Origin: Hymenolepis diminuta
Lineage: Eukaryota > Platyhelminthes > Cestoda > Cyclophyllidea > Hymenolepididae
NCBI GenBank assembly: GCA_900708905.1
Contig: CAADRB010000074.1
Coordinates: forward strand, 298,236-362,235
Length of the DNA stretch: 64,000 nt
Direction of reading: 5' to 3'
A model generated the notes under the pieces. The model was not told where the DNA came from. It was given only the letters and a program-made list of their open reading frames with translations, and did not search any database. The first letter of the stretch is position 1. Each line of letters begins with the position of its first letter. Made by a program: the position numbers and the translations under genes. Shown one piece after another: positions 24,530-37,800 of the stretch.

Positions 24530-27500
24530 GTAAGCTTTTATTATCAACAAATAACTATGTAAAAGCACATAAAGTAGTGGCAAACTTTACGTTAAATAAT
24601 CGCCTCGATTTCACAAACTTCGTTATTTAAAAAGAGCGCATTAATAATATCAAGCAGTGTGATTAAATTTATTCAGGAAATAGAATATGGTATACAATAA
24701 GATAAATAATATTATTGAGCTTAGTACTCGACATTCCATGACATGAGTATTTACAATTTCACCTCGCGGAATGTGTTCATTTGAGGAGTCTTCTTGTTCT
24801 GCTAGGTCAACTGTACCTTCAACATTTCTATTCGTTGTTGAAGCTGCAATATTGAATATATTTACTTAATCCAATGTGTTGAAGACATTTATAAGGCATA
24901 AACAGAAAAATCTTACCCATTGCAACAAATGCTTTCTAAGGATTACAAGGAAAAATGAAACCTTATCGATATGATTATAAGTTATTAAATTTGACTAGTT
25001 CTTATGAAATATTAATCACAATTTTCAGTATATTTCTACATTTTCTTTTGAGATATTTTCACTTTAAATACAATTGTAATTTAAGTCAACTGTGCAGATT
25101 GATCAAGGAAATATTGAAATAAAAGAGGATTTATAGGTCGAACCAAGTGATACACTTCCAGTAAGACGGAGAAATCTCGTCTGCAGGCAGGAAGGATTTT
25201 AGAGTGGAGTCACTTTATCCTCACTCAATACCTTTCAAAATATAGTCGGCTCTGTTGAATGGCATGTAGACTGTAACAAGTTTTAAGTCGTGCTTTGAAG
25301 TAACAGCCACTTAATGACTTATTTGTTAGGTCAGTAAGTATTGAACGTTTTCTGCCAATTTTAAAATATATTTATTGTGATAATTTCTAAAATAATCATA
25401 GGCATTCAACAACTTAAAACGATTTTAAAATGATCATATTCTTCGGATGAAGAAATTAAATTGTCATTATTTCAAACTTTCAGTTTTGCCTGAAAAATGA
25501 GTCCTAAAATTTTGGAGCTCCATCAGTAAATTTGGGCTTAAAGTTGATGTGAATTTTTTGCTAATTTATTATGAGGCTGGCGTTTTCTCTTTATTTAAAC
25601 ATAACAACATGACGCCCCTACCTTTCCCGCTTTGTTTATTTTCATTTTTTCGCGTTTTTTAAATGCCAGTTTTGATACTTTTTACAATAAATAATTCTAC
25701 GGCATTTGCGCTCGTGCCAATCAAAGAAAGGGAATTTTGCCTGCCACATTGAAAGCAAATTGGAGTCATTTTTTGCTGCCAAGTGATTAATAACATTTTA
25801 TTTAATATGTCGCGCCAAGTGACTGTTTTAATTGCCCACTAATTGATATACACTTTAATTTTGCCTGCGTTCATTCATGTATGCGTGAGTTTGAATGTCC
25901 GAAAGAAGTCTTTCCGCATTGACTTAAAAATTTGAATAAAGATATCCATTTCACAGATCGTCAAGTTAATTTGGTAAATGATTTTTACAGCGTTTTGATT
26001 AGGAAACGATTAAATTCTTAGGCAATCTTTAAAATATTATAAATTTTAAACCTTGTCAATTTGTTATTTAGTTAAGTAATGCCAATAATTTGGCCTTTTT
26101 AGCAAATGCTCTTTTGCAATTGTCTATCAATTATATTACATGCCTTTTATAATACTCACTGTGGTCCGTATTGTCTTTTCCTGAAATTTAAATATAATGA
26201 GCATGGAAAAGTGTAAAGGATAACGCTCTATGCATTCCCAGAATTAATTTTTATTCGCATTCTCCGCGACAATACCTTGGTTTTTCGCCCATGAAGTTTG
26301 AATGACGTCTATTATGCCCTATGACGCATAACTCAATCTGTCATGTCTAAACTCGTCCATCGATTTCGCCTCTTTTCTATAACCTCCTCGTTTCACCTAA
26401 AAAGCAGATCTGCGGTCATGTTCTCACGCGGCCTTACCCAAGTGACTCATAGAAAACTATCTTTGTTGTTCACGCAATAACAACGGACGCTTGTCAGTTA
26501 CGGGCTCCTGCGCTTCTCGCTCATCTTCTCTCCTGCTCGACACGCTCCTCTCTCTCTCTTTCCCTCTCACTCGTTTCAAACTCGTTGCGGCTTCCTCGAT
26601 TGCACTTTGACCAAGTGGTGCTCTGCTTTACAATTTTTGTTGGCTCCTACTCAAACAGCTACGAAGTGGTGACTGTTATTGCTGTCGTTATTTATTAGCT
26701 TCAAACCTTTAGTTGTTATCTAATTCCAACAAGTGCATTAAAATATTTAATTATGTTATATATTTTAAAGAAATGAAAATTGCAATTAATACTCTCAACG
26801 AGTTTTGCAGAATTTAAGCTTCAAAGCAGGTCTTAATGAAGTAAAATACAAACTAAACATTTAATATTTCGTTTAGAGAATTCACAAGAATACCTTTGCT
26901 CCCGATGATCTTTGGTATGAAGCACTCTTGGAAATCAATAATATATTCTTTGTCTGGCATGTCAAAATGCCTTTCTGATCAAATATTAGTAGTAAATAGT
27001 ATGTACTAAGTACATTTTCTTCCCCTTTACATTAATTCTACAAATTTTACCAAATTGTTCTTCCCGACTAAGAAATTTGAATATGAGGTTGAACATCTCA
27101 TTACTTAATGTAACTGTCAAATCATCTTAAGCAAAATTGACAGTCTGAGACTATCGAAAGTGAAGTCTGGTGGAATGTCCCCAGCAATCTTAGAAAATTT
27201 ACTCAGAAAGTTTTGTGTCCAATTTACAACAGCGTTAATACAATGACACCCACAAGAATATTTAAATATACAATATATATATATATATATATATATAGCA
27301 TTTACAATTATAAATGAAAATTATATAGCATTTAAAATAAATTATATTTCTTGATAATAACGTTTTTAGATGTAGTTATGAACTGAAATTCAGTTTTTTA
27401 GATATATATGTATTAATGTTGTCAAAGAATTGTCACCTCTAATTTAAATTAATATTTATTAACAGTCAGCTAATTGAAACCATTTATTCATGGTTCAATA

Positions 27501-29100
27501 AATTTGATTTAAAATTTTTTTTCTCATTTATTACGGAAACAGCTTTACTTATAACCTACGTCATCTACGTTATGTGGATGACAAGTAATTAATTTTACTG
27601 AGATCCCCATAATAGACCTGTTTTAATTCACTTTTTCTTATATTTTGTTTTAGTTTTATAAATGCTTTTGATTACTATAGAACCCAGAAGTCATTTTTCA
27701 ATTAAACAGAGATATACCAATTTTTGCACTTTTCTACTATTTAAGGTTAAGTAAAAAAATACATATAACTTTTCACAATCATTGGAAATAAAATAAAAAT
27801 AAAATTCTAATGAGGTATAATTATTTAGTATCTTAGGTTCATGAACATTTTTTTCATTTTGGAACTGTTTGAAATCTGTAAACGCGTTACTGAACGCGAT
27901 ATTATAAAACCATAAATTTACATTATTGGAATCTTAATGCCTCTAAATCTATAACAAGTCAAATAAACCTAATTCAAATTAATCCAAGAAAAAAGTTTTT
28001 GTTTTCATTTCCCCCGCTATTTAAATCGCCCAAATTTATCACAATTCGTCGATACTGTTTTAAGATCTAAAAATATGAAGGCAACTGATATATATAATTA
28101 TTAAAATAATGGTCCTTTCTGAACTGCAATTGGGGACTACACGCAGGGGTTCATGTGCTTCAGCACTTTTTGTATTTCTTGTGCTTAAATTGTCAGCTCA
28201 ACATGGAAATGGGAAGAGTCATTGTAGCCAATAGACAACTTATAGTGAATAAGACAGGAGTTGAAAAGTGGACCCAGAGAATAAAATAACGCTAATCATG
28301 TAATGGAGTCATTCAGCCAGCTATGGATTGAAATAACAGCAACCACTTCAAAAAACTAAAAGAATTTGCTTCAGTCAAAGAATGTGAATCGTGAAGCAAT
28401 TCCCACGCTTTTATATCTACGAGTTTAAACGTAGATTTTGACTGCCACCACATATTCTTGGGTGAGTTTAACTGGTGCGCGCTCTTCCATACCTCTGAGG
28501 AAACTCTTTCCATATACCAGTCTTGATGCAGTCAAGCAAGCTTCTTTCAAAAACGTATATCTCGATGCACTGCCAACCAGTCTTACTCAAAATTAATTGC
28601 CAAAGTGAAATTTAAAAGTTCATTATTTCGACTTATTTATGAAATAGATAGAGAGACCACAGAAATAGAAATAAGTTTTCTCATGTGATTAATTCAGTTT
28701 CTATTAGTTTGCTGTGGCTCACCGCACTATCAATCTACTAATTTTGAATCCAGGGCTGGTTAAAATTCCTATTCTAATATCACTAAATTGTCATTTCCGT
28801 TGTACTTAAAGTTAGAAGACGAAAGCTTAACTGAATACGTCTATTCGAGTTAGATGCAATGAGATCCTGTCAAAAGCGACTTCATACATGCTAAAGTTAG
28901 ATAAAACGAACGTTCTCATCCATGTATAGAATAAGACTGGGTGAAGAAATATAAAAGAGTTGTATTTTAGAGTTCACTTTAAGTAAAACTTAACTTTATT
29001 TTAACACAATTTTGGAAGGAAAGGACAAATAATCTGTGAATAATAACAATCTCCACATTTGAGATATCTTTAAGTCTTCTCCTAATCACGAAAACATTTA
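24530..29100. other. Intergenic or intronic AT-rich DNA, no exon supported
   Basis: No exon was found. Points of note are a homeodomain-site-like block around 25690-25880, a pyrimidine-rich 'cgctcctctctctctctttc' segment near 26541, and an (AT)n tract at 27273-27296. Confidence 0.4.
27273..27296. repeat. (AT)n microsatellite
   Basis: An uninterrupted run of twelve AT dinucleotides. Confidence 0.95.
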
Positions 29101-29109
29101 TTTATGACA

Positions 29110-30080
29110 CAGCATGTGTAATGCTCGCGCCTTCCGGCTCATAAATCTTCTCTCATTTATATACAGAGGTATCTTCCTTCTTGGAACGATAGGAAAATGT
29201 TTTCCATCAATTGTCTGTGAAAGGCTGAACTGCCATATTTGGGAACGATTATCAAATACTCTGCACGAATTTCGTGCTAAAAGATCTAGTGAACAAGCAG
29301 TCCTTGCTGTATGAACGATAATTCAAGAAGTCATTGATCGTCGGTGTAGGATAGATCCCATCTTTGTTGATTTAAGCAAAACTTTTCATTCGTTTCCAAA
29401 TATACGATATTAAGCCTGTACGAACTTAAGCCGCAATTCCTTGATACCCCAAAGGCCACGAAAGAAATATTTACTGTGAATAGAGACATTAAGTAGGGAT
29501 TCAAAGAAGGCTCTCTACTCTTCAATATAGTATTTTAGTTAGCATTTGACCAAGCCTATGCAATCTGTGAGGATTTGAAAGTTAAATTATTGAGTTATTT
29601 AGCACTCAAATGGTTGTGACATCTTAAATATACAGATGAACTAAGCTTTATCACTCTATCTATTGGACAATTTGAACAATTTCCTTAAAGGTTTAAAACT
29701 ATCCTTGATAAATATGCGAAGGAAATGGCGGATCATAAAACAGTCTAGAAGTATGTTGGTGCAGATCTGCCTCAATTTTCTCTCCAGACAAATCGAGTGA
29801 GCTCTTTTACCTACCTAGACTTACCAGTGAATGGTAATGGTCTAGCTAAGACGCTATATAACTAAATGTCTTAAAGACCAAATGACAGCTCGTGAAACCT
29901 AGACATATTCTAAGTTTGAGAGTACTATCAATTAAGACTCGAGCGTACATATTGGAACCATCAATCTAACCAGTAATTCTGTACGGTTTTTTTACTGTTG
30001 TCTATAGTAAAATGAAGAAGAATAGATTAAAGACCGTTCAGAACACTGCTCGACGAATAATGTTAGGATAAGTATATAAA
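29110..30080 (+). mobile_element. Decayed RTE-type LINE reverse transcriptase, plus
   Basis: The plus-strand translation gives YRGIFLLGTIGK, matching the YRGI(S)LL..xGK block of non-LTR reverse transcriptases. It then gives FRAKRSSEQAVLAV (the 'GFR.GRS..(D/E)Q' block) and PIFVDLSKTFHS (the 'F(V/I)DL.KAFD' palm motif, with the usual AFD replaced). Later fragments in shifting frames resemble the C-terminal part of ORF2. Stops and frameshifts show a dead copy. The catalytic FADD/YADD box was not found intact. It is a 5'- and 3'-truncated LINE remnant. Confidence 0.75.
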
Positions 30081-30204
30081 TGATTCTAGCAGCGAAAGTC
30101 ATTGATAGAAGGCTTGGCGCAAACTTGTAGCGGATGTTGCACAAATAAGTCTTTATGGTAAATCTTAGTAATTTTCTTAGAGTATAATTAGCTGCTGACA
30201 TGTG

Positions 30205-30514
30205 CGACTAGCTTCTAGTCCTCTAGTATAAATTTGCCCTCGAACTTAGCTAGGCTATGGCTAAAGTAGTAAGAACAAAGGAGGCACCGAGAGGAGAGAG
30301 TTTATTGTAAACTATGGCTAACTGTCAAGATGTTTAGTCATTAAATATAATCATGGCTACATTGTAGGAATATTGATTGATGATTGGCTGAAATGATCTC
30401 TACATACACGGCCGCATTGGCCGCCACGCTATCTGTAGTACGTTCACACTTTCCAGAATGTTCAAGCGCGCATGAGATCCCTAGATCAGCCGTGGTAGTG
30501 TTGTAAACTCCACA
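30205..30514 (-). repeat. LTR copy (LTR family 1), minus, truncated
   Basis: On the minus strand it starts TGTGGAGTTTACAACACTA, like the 5' ends of the other family members. It keeps 'cagccaatcatcaatcaata', 'acaataaactctctcctctc' with AATAAA, and 'catagcctagctaag'. It stops before the usual LTR 3' end. It lies just downstream of the plus-strand LINE fossil, with no internal gypsy sequence, so it is a solo or truncated LTR. Confidence 0.75.
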
Positions 30515-30519
30515 AATCT

Positions 30520-32970
30520 GAGTCGCAGACACTGCAAGAGGGCTATTGAAATCTCACTCACCAAATAAAAACTCAAATGCTATTTACGCGATCAATTTAA
30601 CACATATATCCGAGGGATTTCATCAAAATTGAAATTGTCATCAAACATGTGAAGCAGAATATTTGTTGAAAAGAGATTCCAATGTGCCCTTAGTTTGTGA
30701 CCGATGACTTTATATTGAAGAAAATAGATACTTTTATAGATGTTAAATGTACAGGCTCAAAATGGCATCATAAGAGCAATATTTTTATCAAATCAGATCC
30801 TTGCATCCTTGAAACCGAAATATGTAAATAATTCAAAAAATTGCACTATAAAAATTATTTTTAATTCAGCCTTAAAATTGTTAATTCTTTTTTCAAATAT
30901 TTCACTAATGTATCTTTCATCATTATTTTCTAATAGAGTGATAAAGTAATATGCCTTGGTTGTCATGAAACGAACAAATCCGTACTCCTCCTACTCTACT
31001 TCGACGTAATTCTATGGAATGTATCATCTTTTTTCATAGAGACCTTCACAAGAAAACGTCAAATACCTTATTGCAAGCCCAAAATCTTGCATTCTGGGAC
31101 ATATTTAAATTAGCGAATACTGCGATGAATGAATTTTTCATAAACCACGAATTAATTACCATCAAGATATCCCAATGCAATACAGTTTGCAATTAAATAA
31201 TTCTCCATGCGGAAAATGAATTTTGATTGAGCAGTTGATATCTTGATAAAGATATGCTCGAAATACACTTTTAATAAAATTTCGATCCCATTTTGCAGTC
31301 GATTTACTAATTCAAGACTTTAAAATTGAACTCCATTGCTGGAGTGATAGGAAAAAAACCTTATATTTAGTAATGATTAAGATACACGAAACTTTTGTGC
31401 TTATTTTAATCAGCATCTATAAATTAAATTTCTCATTGGATAAATTATATAGCCACTGACCTCAAATGCTATTTGCGTTGAAATCTATTGAACTTTTAAT
31501 GAAGTAAAACAATCATAATATAATAATTATTTTGATACTCAACATTATAGTGTAACTTTAATGTATTTTTTATTATTAAATATGTCAGTTCAGCCCATCT
31601 GGTCATCGTTATATTTCACATGCAAAGACTTTACTATGTTTTTTCGTGTCTATAACGGTAGTACTGAAAGATTTAAGGTTTGTGTCAATAATCTGCTTTT
31701 AAAAGCGTTAGTTTCAACATGCAGAATATAAAATTTTGCATATTTATCAATGCGGAAGGCATTGCGTAATTACTCGTTTAAGAAGTAAATCACAAGTTTG
31801 GAACAAACGCCATGGAGCGAATGATGTCAGCTAATGAACGAGAAGCAATATTCCATGAAATTTTCACCTGTCATTGTTTCTGAGGTGTAGAAAAGGACAT
31901 TTATTAGAGAATGACAGGTCCGTGTTACAGAAATTTCTAAAACCAACTTTTGGATGATGAGCCTTTGATAAATAAGCAATACTTTTGTTTATTAAGCGGT
32001 GAAACATGTCAATTAGTTACTATTTTATATCAGTATAATATGCTAACTATGGTTAAGTAATTTCAAATAATCTCTTCAAATTTAACAGTATACTCTTAGC
32101 TGTAAATTCTATTGATAGATTATCAGCCAAGGAATTTTAAAATCAGATAAAAGCTAGATACTGGTAATACAATTATTCTTTCTTAAAATCTTAAGCATAA
32201 GTGTTTTACAGAGTAAGGTAACTACTTTTGCCTAATACATTTTCAGCTCCAGGAAATTTCTAAAATTCGAATTCGAATTAACGGATAACTGTATTGCCAA
32301 ATGAATAGTTCGAAGCATCTCTGATTCGGGAGCAATTTTGCTGATTTAATACTGACTTCATAAAATTTTGAAGTCTGGAATTAGTTACTAAACGGCCAGT
32401 AGAGAAATAGCATTGTAACAATTTCCTTACTACTCACCTTGAGATGTTATTTAAATGTTCAGATTCTTGAGTTAGCCCTGGTCGAAATGACGTGCGTGGG
32501 CCTTAACTTAAGTGTTTTTCCTAATCTTCTCCCTAATATGCGTGAGAATGAAATAGCAGAGATGCGAGTTTTGCTACTATAATAATACCTGCCATCAGAA
32601 AGTGAGTTCCCATTGGTAATTTTTTGTTTCCAACTTAAGATTTTCATACTTGTATTCACTTTCATTATTGTGAGTATCAGGAATAGAGAAACACTTTACT
32701 TGCTTATTTTACCATCACCGTAGAAAATATTTTTCATTCCAGAAACGAGTATGATCAGGACAAATTCAACGGCAGATTGATGGGTCATGTAGATGCCCAA
32801 GAAAAATAAATTCAGTTTGATTTTACTGTTAGATTAAAAAAAACTCTTTGAGAAAAAGAAATAGGCGAAATTTCCCTATAAATTTACTCATAATTATTGA
32901 AGGAAATTACATTTTAAATAAGTAAAATACACAAACTAAGCCCAACCAATTTACCTATTATAAGGTAATA
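30520..32970. other. AT-rich intergenic DNA, nothing recognised
   Basis: No gene, RNA or repeat of a known family was supported in this stretch. Confidence 0.45.
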
Positions 32971-32972
32971 TA

Positions 32973-34103
32973 TGTGGGGTTCACGACGCTAGCGTTATCC
33001 CCCGTCCTGCAGAAAAATGCTTTCTTCAACCCCCCGGTCTGGCCCTGTAAGCGACAAAAAACCACTTTTTCAATCCCCATACATCCCTCTATGCTATTTG
33101 GACTCCCATAAACCAAGACTTGAACATGGCAGAATCTCTTGACCATAACTGCAAACAACCCCCTAAAATAACCAACTCATCTACGGAATTCGATACCGAG
33201 TTGTTCCAAACTGATATACAAGAGCTCTCCCAAGAACTTCCAGAACACGCTGATGATTCCAATCTCGTGCGAGACGACGGTTACGACTTTCTGTTAGAAC
33301 ATGCTACCGCCTCCCGCAAGTCACGAGGCAAGCGAAAGAAGAAGACACCAAAATCCACTGCAGTGAACCACCAAAAACCGTCAGTCACCCAACACAGAAG
33401 CCCCAAATACCAGCTTTTAGTATGGAGGATCACAAGACGTCAACATTACCTAAACCACACTAACCTGTTGCTGGTTCCCAAATCTCATAGCTTTACCAGA
33501 GAGAGCAGACTACGAGGATCAATCCTGCAAAAACGATCCCCATCAACATGCCAACCTCTTCACAACCTCCGTCTACTAAACTTCAAGTCATCAACCATAA
33601 ATTGCGGCCTCCCCCCCTCCCCTACCAAAGGCGACACTCACGAGGAAATGTAATACTCGCAATCTACTTGCAGTCAATAATAAGTCAAAATTCAGCTTGG
33701 AGCAGACGCCGAAAGAAGGGACTACAGATGCATGAAAATCTCAATCCGGAAATCAAACAGCCGAACCGCCACCAACTTCTGTCAACTACCGCTTGCAAAC
33801 CCTAATTCTGTACTTCCTAAACCTTCCCCTTTGTATCTCCCGAAAATGTACACTCATCCAATACTCGTGCTTAGTCCTCCTCTAGGGATACTATACAACC
33901 TTCCACTCCCTCTGTCCAGTCCTCACTCTAAGACACTGTTAACTCTATCTCTCCACCTTCTTGCATGTCTCGATCCGAACTCTCTCGCACTCGTTGCGGT
34001 CGAAGAGTTAACTTTCCTTCCCGACTGGCCGATTATGTACAATAACTAATTATCGAGCGTTTTTATCTTTTAGCGATCTAACAACGCTCTAGAGGGAGAG
34101 TAC
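32973..34103 (+). mobile_element. Gutted LTR retrotransposon internal region, plus
   Basis: The left edge repeats the first ~20 bp of the downstream LTR (TGTGGGGTTCACGA at both 32973 and 34104), then diverges. A 177-codon frame at 33120-33653 (MNMAESLDHNC..., with a basic 'SRGKRKKKTPK' stretch) may be the start of gag or an untranslated leader. Immediately before the LTR another frame reads SRTRCGRRVNFPSRLADYVQ and stops at 34045, matching the 'R.GR.V..P.R..DYV' tail common at the end of gypsy integrase. A polypurine tract 'agagggagag' precedes the LTR. Protease, reverse transcriptase and most of integrase are absent, so this is a large internal deletion derivative. Confidence 0.7.
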
Positions 34104-34463
34104 TGTGGGGTTCACGATACTAACAAGGCTGATTGAATCACGTGAGCTAGAACTCTCTGAGAAGTGCGGAATGTAACCGATCGCGTAGAGAACAAGCGCA
34201 GACGCGTGTGCAGATACCTCCTCAACCAATCAGCAATCAAAATCCCTGCAGCCTAGCGTGATTTTGTATTTAATGACTAAGCTTTTGACTCACAGGAAAC
34301 AAGGAAGTGATCTCCACTCAGCATCTTTCTGGTTCTTACCACTTTGGGCATAGCTTAGCCAATTTGGGAGTGAATTGATAATAGAGGACTCTGCTAGAAG
34401 TTATTCGGACTGCTTAGGAGGATTACTTAGGTGTAGCGAAAGACATTTATGTGGCATCCGCTA
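34104..34463 (+). repeat. 3' LTR of the 33-34 kb element (LTR family 1), plus
   Basis: It begins TGTGGGGTTCACGATACTAA directly after the polypurine tract. It is the copy closest to the LTR at 12178-12552, sharing 'accaatcagcaatcaaaatc', 'cctgcagcctagcgtgattt', 'tgtatttaatgactaagctt' and 'ctccactcagcatctttctg'. The AATAAA block seen in other copies is deleted here (...gtgat|ctccactc...). The 3' end, 'gtggcatccgcta', is slightly truncated or mutated. Confidence 0.85.
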
Positions 34464-34866
34464 AATATATTACACGAAACCCATGTATGAAAAATGCAAG
34501 AAACGGTGAATGCAAAAAAAACAGATTATTATTTACAATCTATTTTCGGTGTATTAAAGGAGTTCTTAACATAACTTTAATTTCACTACAATTAAATTTG
34601 GTTACATTTCCAGATCTTAAGCGTAAGAAGCATTCGTTCTATGAAAGCAATAAAGCGAAGACTCCGTAAAAATCAATTCACAATTATTGAAGAAAATGAC
34701 ATTTCAAATGTGGACAAAACAGTGCGATGAAAGTGACAAAGAGGTAAAAAATAAAGGCGGCTATTTTCAAGTGGAATCACGAGGAGGTAAAGCCTTGATT
34801 CCCAGTTTTTGTAGACCCTGAAGTTGAACGAAGATTATTTAAAGATTATAAAAATAAAATTAATAT

Positions 34867-37800
34867 TTACAAAAGTTCAGTGACATTGTGGCACTGAAAA
34901 ATAAAGATATTTTCGGGATAGTAATTTTAATTTAGTCCAAAATAAAATAAAGCTCACCTTAACTAGAAACTGCGTGGAATTGGCCATTTGGGGATTGACA
35001 GCAGCGTCATTTGACTGCATAAACCCCAACTCAACGGGAATAAAAGCTGTTCTGTTCAAATTGCAACCGTCTCCTTGTCCAGAAGATGTCAGAGCCTCTT
35101 CTCTCAAAAAGTACTCATCGTGCTGCCGTTGAACTGCCCGAAAATAGGTCAAAAGCGATTTGAAGTTTACCTTTCCAGTTTGAGAGGAAGAACTAGTGAA
35201 AAGGCCATTACCAAATGAAACAACGTTTTTGAAAAAATTTAAAGTATCAACGTTTTTCAGTTACTTGTCCGGTTCGTTGAGCATGTGATTTGGAAGACAT
35301 TGGAGCCGTCTTCTAAGAGTGTCAAAAGCTTCAGTTTGTGGAAGACACATAAGGAGACAGTAGAGAGTCTCCCGGAGTGCTGCACTATGAAGTCTGTCCA
35401 CAAGATGGAGTCGCAACTCTATAGTGAAAAGCACTTCAATAAATTATTACTATTACTGAAATTAAGGATACTTAGAACACTCACTTGCAAACACTGGGGA
35501 CTCAATCAGTTGAATCAAACGATCCAATTCAGTTAGGACCTCAACCGACATTGTCAAATCACCACTAACAGAAAGAGGAATGAGGTTTAACTTTAAAAAA
35601 CGCTTATGAAAGAACACGTGCAGTATCAGATAGGCATACAAGGACTTAGCAAGAACGCGACAGTGAGAGTAATTCTGTGTAAGGAGACAGAGAGCAAGAA
35701 GGGCTACAGGATTGTGACACCAAGCTCGATAGAGTTCTTCAAACAGATCGGCATCTTTCTACAATACAAAAGCTAGATGCTGGGAGCTCTCAAATATTGT
35801 GTACGATCATTAGGCGCAAAACTTGCCTCAAGATCGATGTTATGAAGGAACTCGCGGAATGTAAGGACTGAAGGTTGGGTTAGGAGAATCTGGTTTAGCA
35901 ACTGGACTATATCAAAGGCTTGTTTGGGTTTCAGGAGATTAGAGATTATTAACGCCATTACGTAGTAAACAGATTGAGCGCCAAGAGCAAGACAGAGATC
36001 GCTGAAAAGGCAGATAAAATGCAGATAACTTCATAATTCTGATGAATACCTTGGATTTTTTCATTGACAAACCAAAAACAACTAAAACCCTCATTTGTTG
36101 CCTTGTACTCCCTCTAGGGTTCAGCTACTAAACATAAAAAATGGGATAGCTCAACAACCAAACATTCCACGTCACTAAATCGCCAGACCTATTGTATTCC
36201 CAAAATCCTGATTACGTATATCTAAGTAAGGTACGAAAAGGGCTATGCGCCGGCGGATTGGTCTCACATATTTGTAACAGGTAACTAATACAAACAAAGG
36301 GAGTTTAGCTTACTCTGAGTTCTAAGTGTAAGACAGGAAGCAAGAGTTTTATCAATTCAAGATATCAGCGAAAATACGGTGAGTGACTCATCAACTCACT
36401 GTAGTTGAATCTCTTAAACTGATGGGTAAATAATAAGCGTAGACATTGCTCAAGATTTCAGATCTCTTTAGAGATTGTTACAACAATTCAAACCATTTCC
36501 AAATCGATTAAAAATTGCCCTCGCAAAAAAAGAACAGATGTCGGAACTTTTATATCCGATCACCATCATTAATCATCTACATTGGTCTTCCTGATTGTAT
36601 TTTTGGGTCTGGTTGGACCACGGGAATCAAGACTTTCAATGCAAAAACAGTCAATTCACCGAAGTTTTGGGAAAAATTGAGGGGGATGAGGGGGAGTCCG
36701 GAGGTCTTGTGTCCTGGTCAAATAAAAACGTACTATCTTCTTCTGGTAATACTAAGAGCGTTTATTAAAGGTTAGAATTAATAATGGTTACCATTTTTGT
36801 CAATTCATTGTACAGGGGACAAGAGGATACATAGGTTTAAGATTTCAATTTTGGAAAGAGGGTATGGAGATTTGGTTCATGGGGTTGAGGATTTTCAATT
36901 TTTTTAGTATTCAGCTTAGTTTGAGGAATACGTGCAGGCATTTTCGCTATTTCGATTATACGTTGTGCTTAACTGTCTTCCACCTTCAAAATATAAACAC
37001 CTTTCTAAAACTTTGGTGCCTTATTCAACAGAGAAACAGATTAAATTATTCATTGCGAATTTCAAGTAAACAAACTCACGTTATAATTAGATTCCCTTTT
37101 TCACTTAGCATCTGTGGATCAGCAATGAAACGCTGGACGAGATCATAGAGAAACCGAAGACAGAGGAGACTGGCGTGCTCACGATCCACTGTAGAAGAAC
37201 CCTCAACGTTACCTGCTCCACTCATCAAAGTGGTGAAGAGTCGTTGCACTGATGAAATTTTTGCTTCCTTACTGACATTACTATCCTCTTTCGATGAAGA
37301 TGCGATGCGTTGGGCCACTGGGTGCTTGCACAGACTACCTACCAGCGACACTGTAGAATGAACAACCTAAACCGATTAAAGAAATTAGAAAGAGAACGAT
37401 ACAATAGGGTTGAACATTTGCATTAATTTCCTATTATTCCCTATTATATCTGCTACATATAAGAAAATAATATTTCCCCCAAAAATCATTCTTATGTGCA
37501 AGATTCCTTATTTTCTACCTTTTTAAATCCCGCCTCTTTTAACTCCCATTCATTTGAACGAATTTATTTACATTACGATTGCAAATGGCGCATAAATCAA
37601 CCTATCGGTGCGAAAACATGCATCTTATTTTGACATAGTAGTTTGGGTCATTTTGTATCATGGTGTTGTCAGATTGAATTTGGAACAATTTCAATTTCTT
37701 AGGGAATCTAAGAGTCGGTTGTGGTACCCGACAGAGAAGAGTGGCTTATAACACCTATGTTTGCCTTCATGTGTAATGTCTGTTTGTTGATTGTTGAATT

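Noticed and set aside
33120..33653. 177-codon ORF as a host gene
   Set aside because: It lies between two copies of an LTR start, close to an integrase-like tail and polypurine tract, so it belongs to the retroelement.
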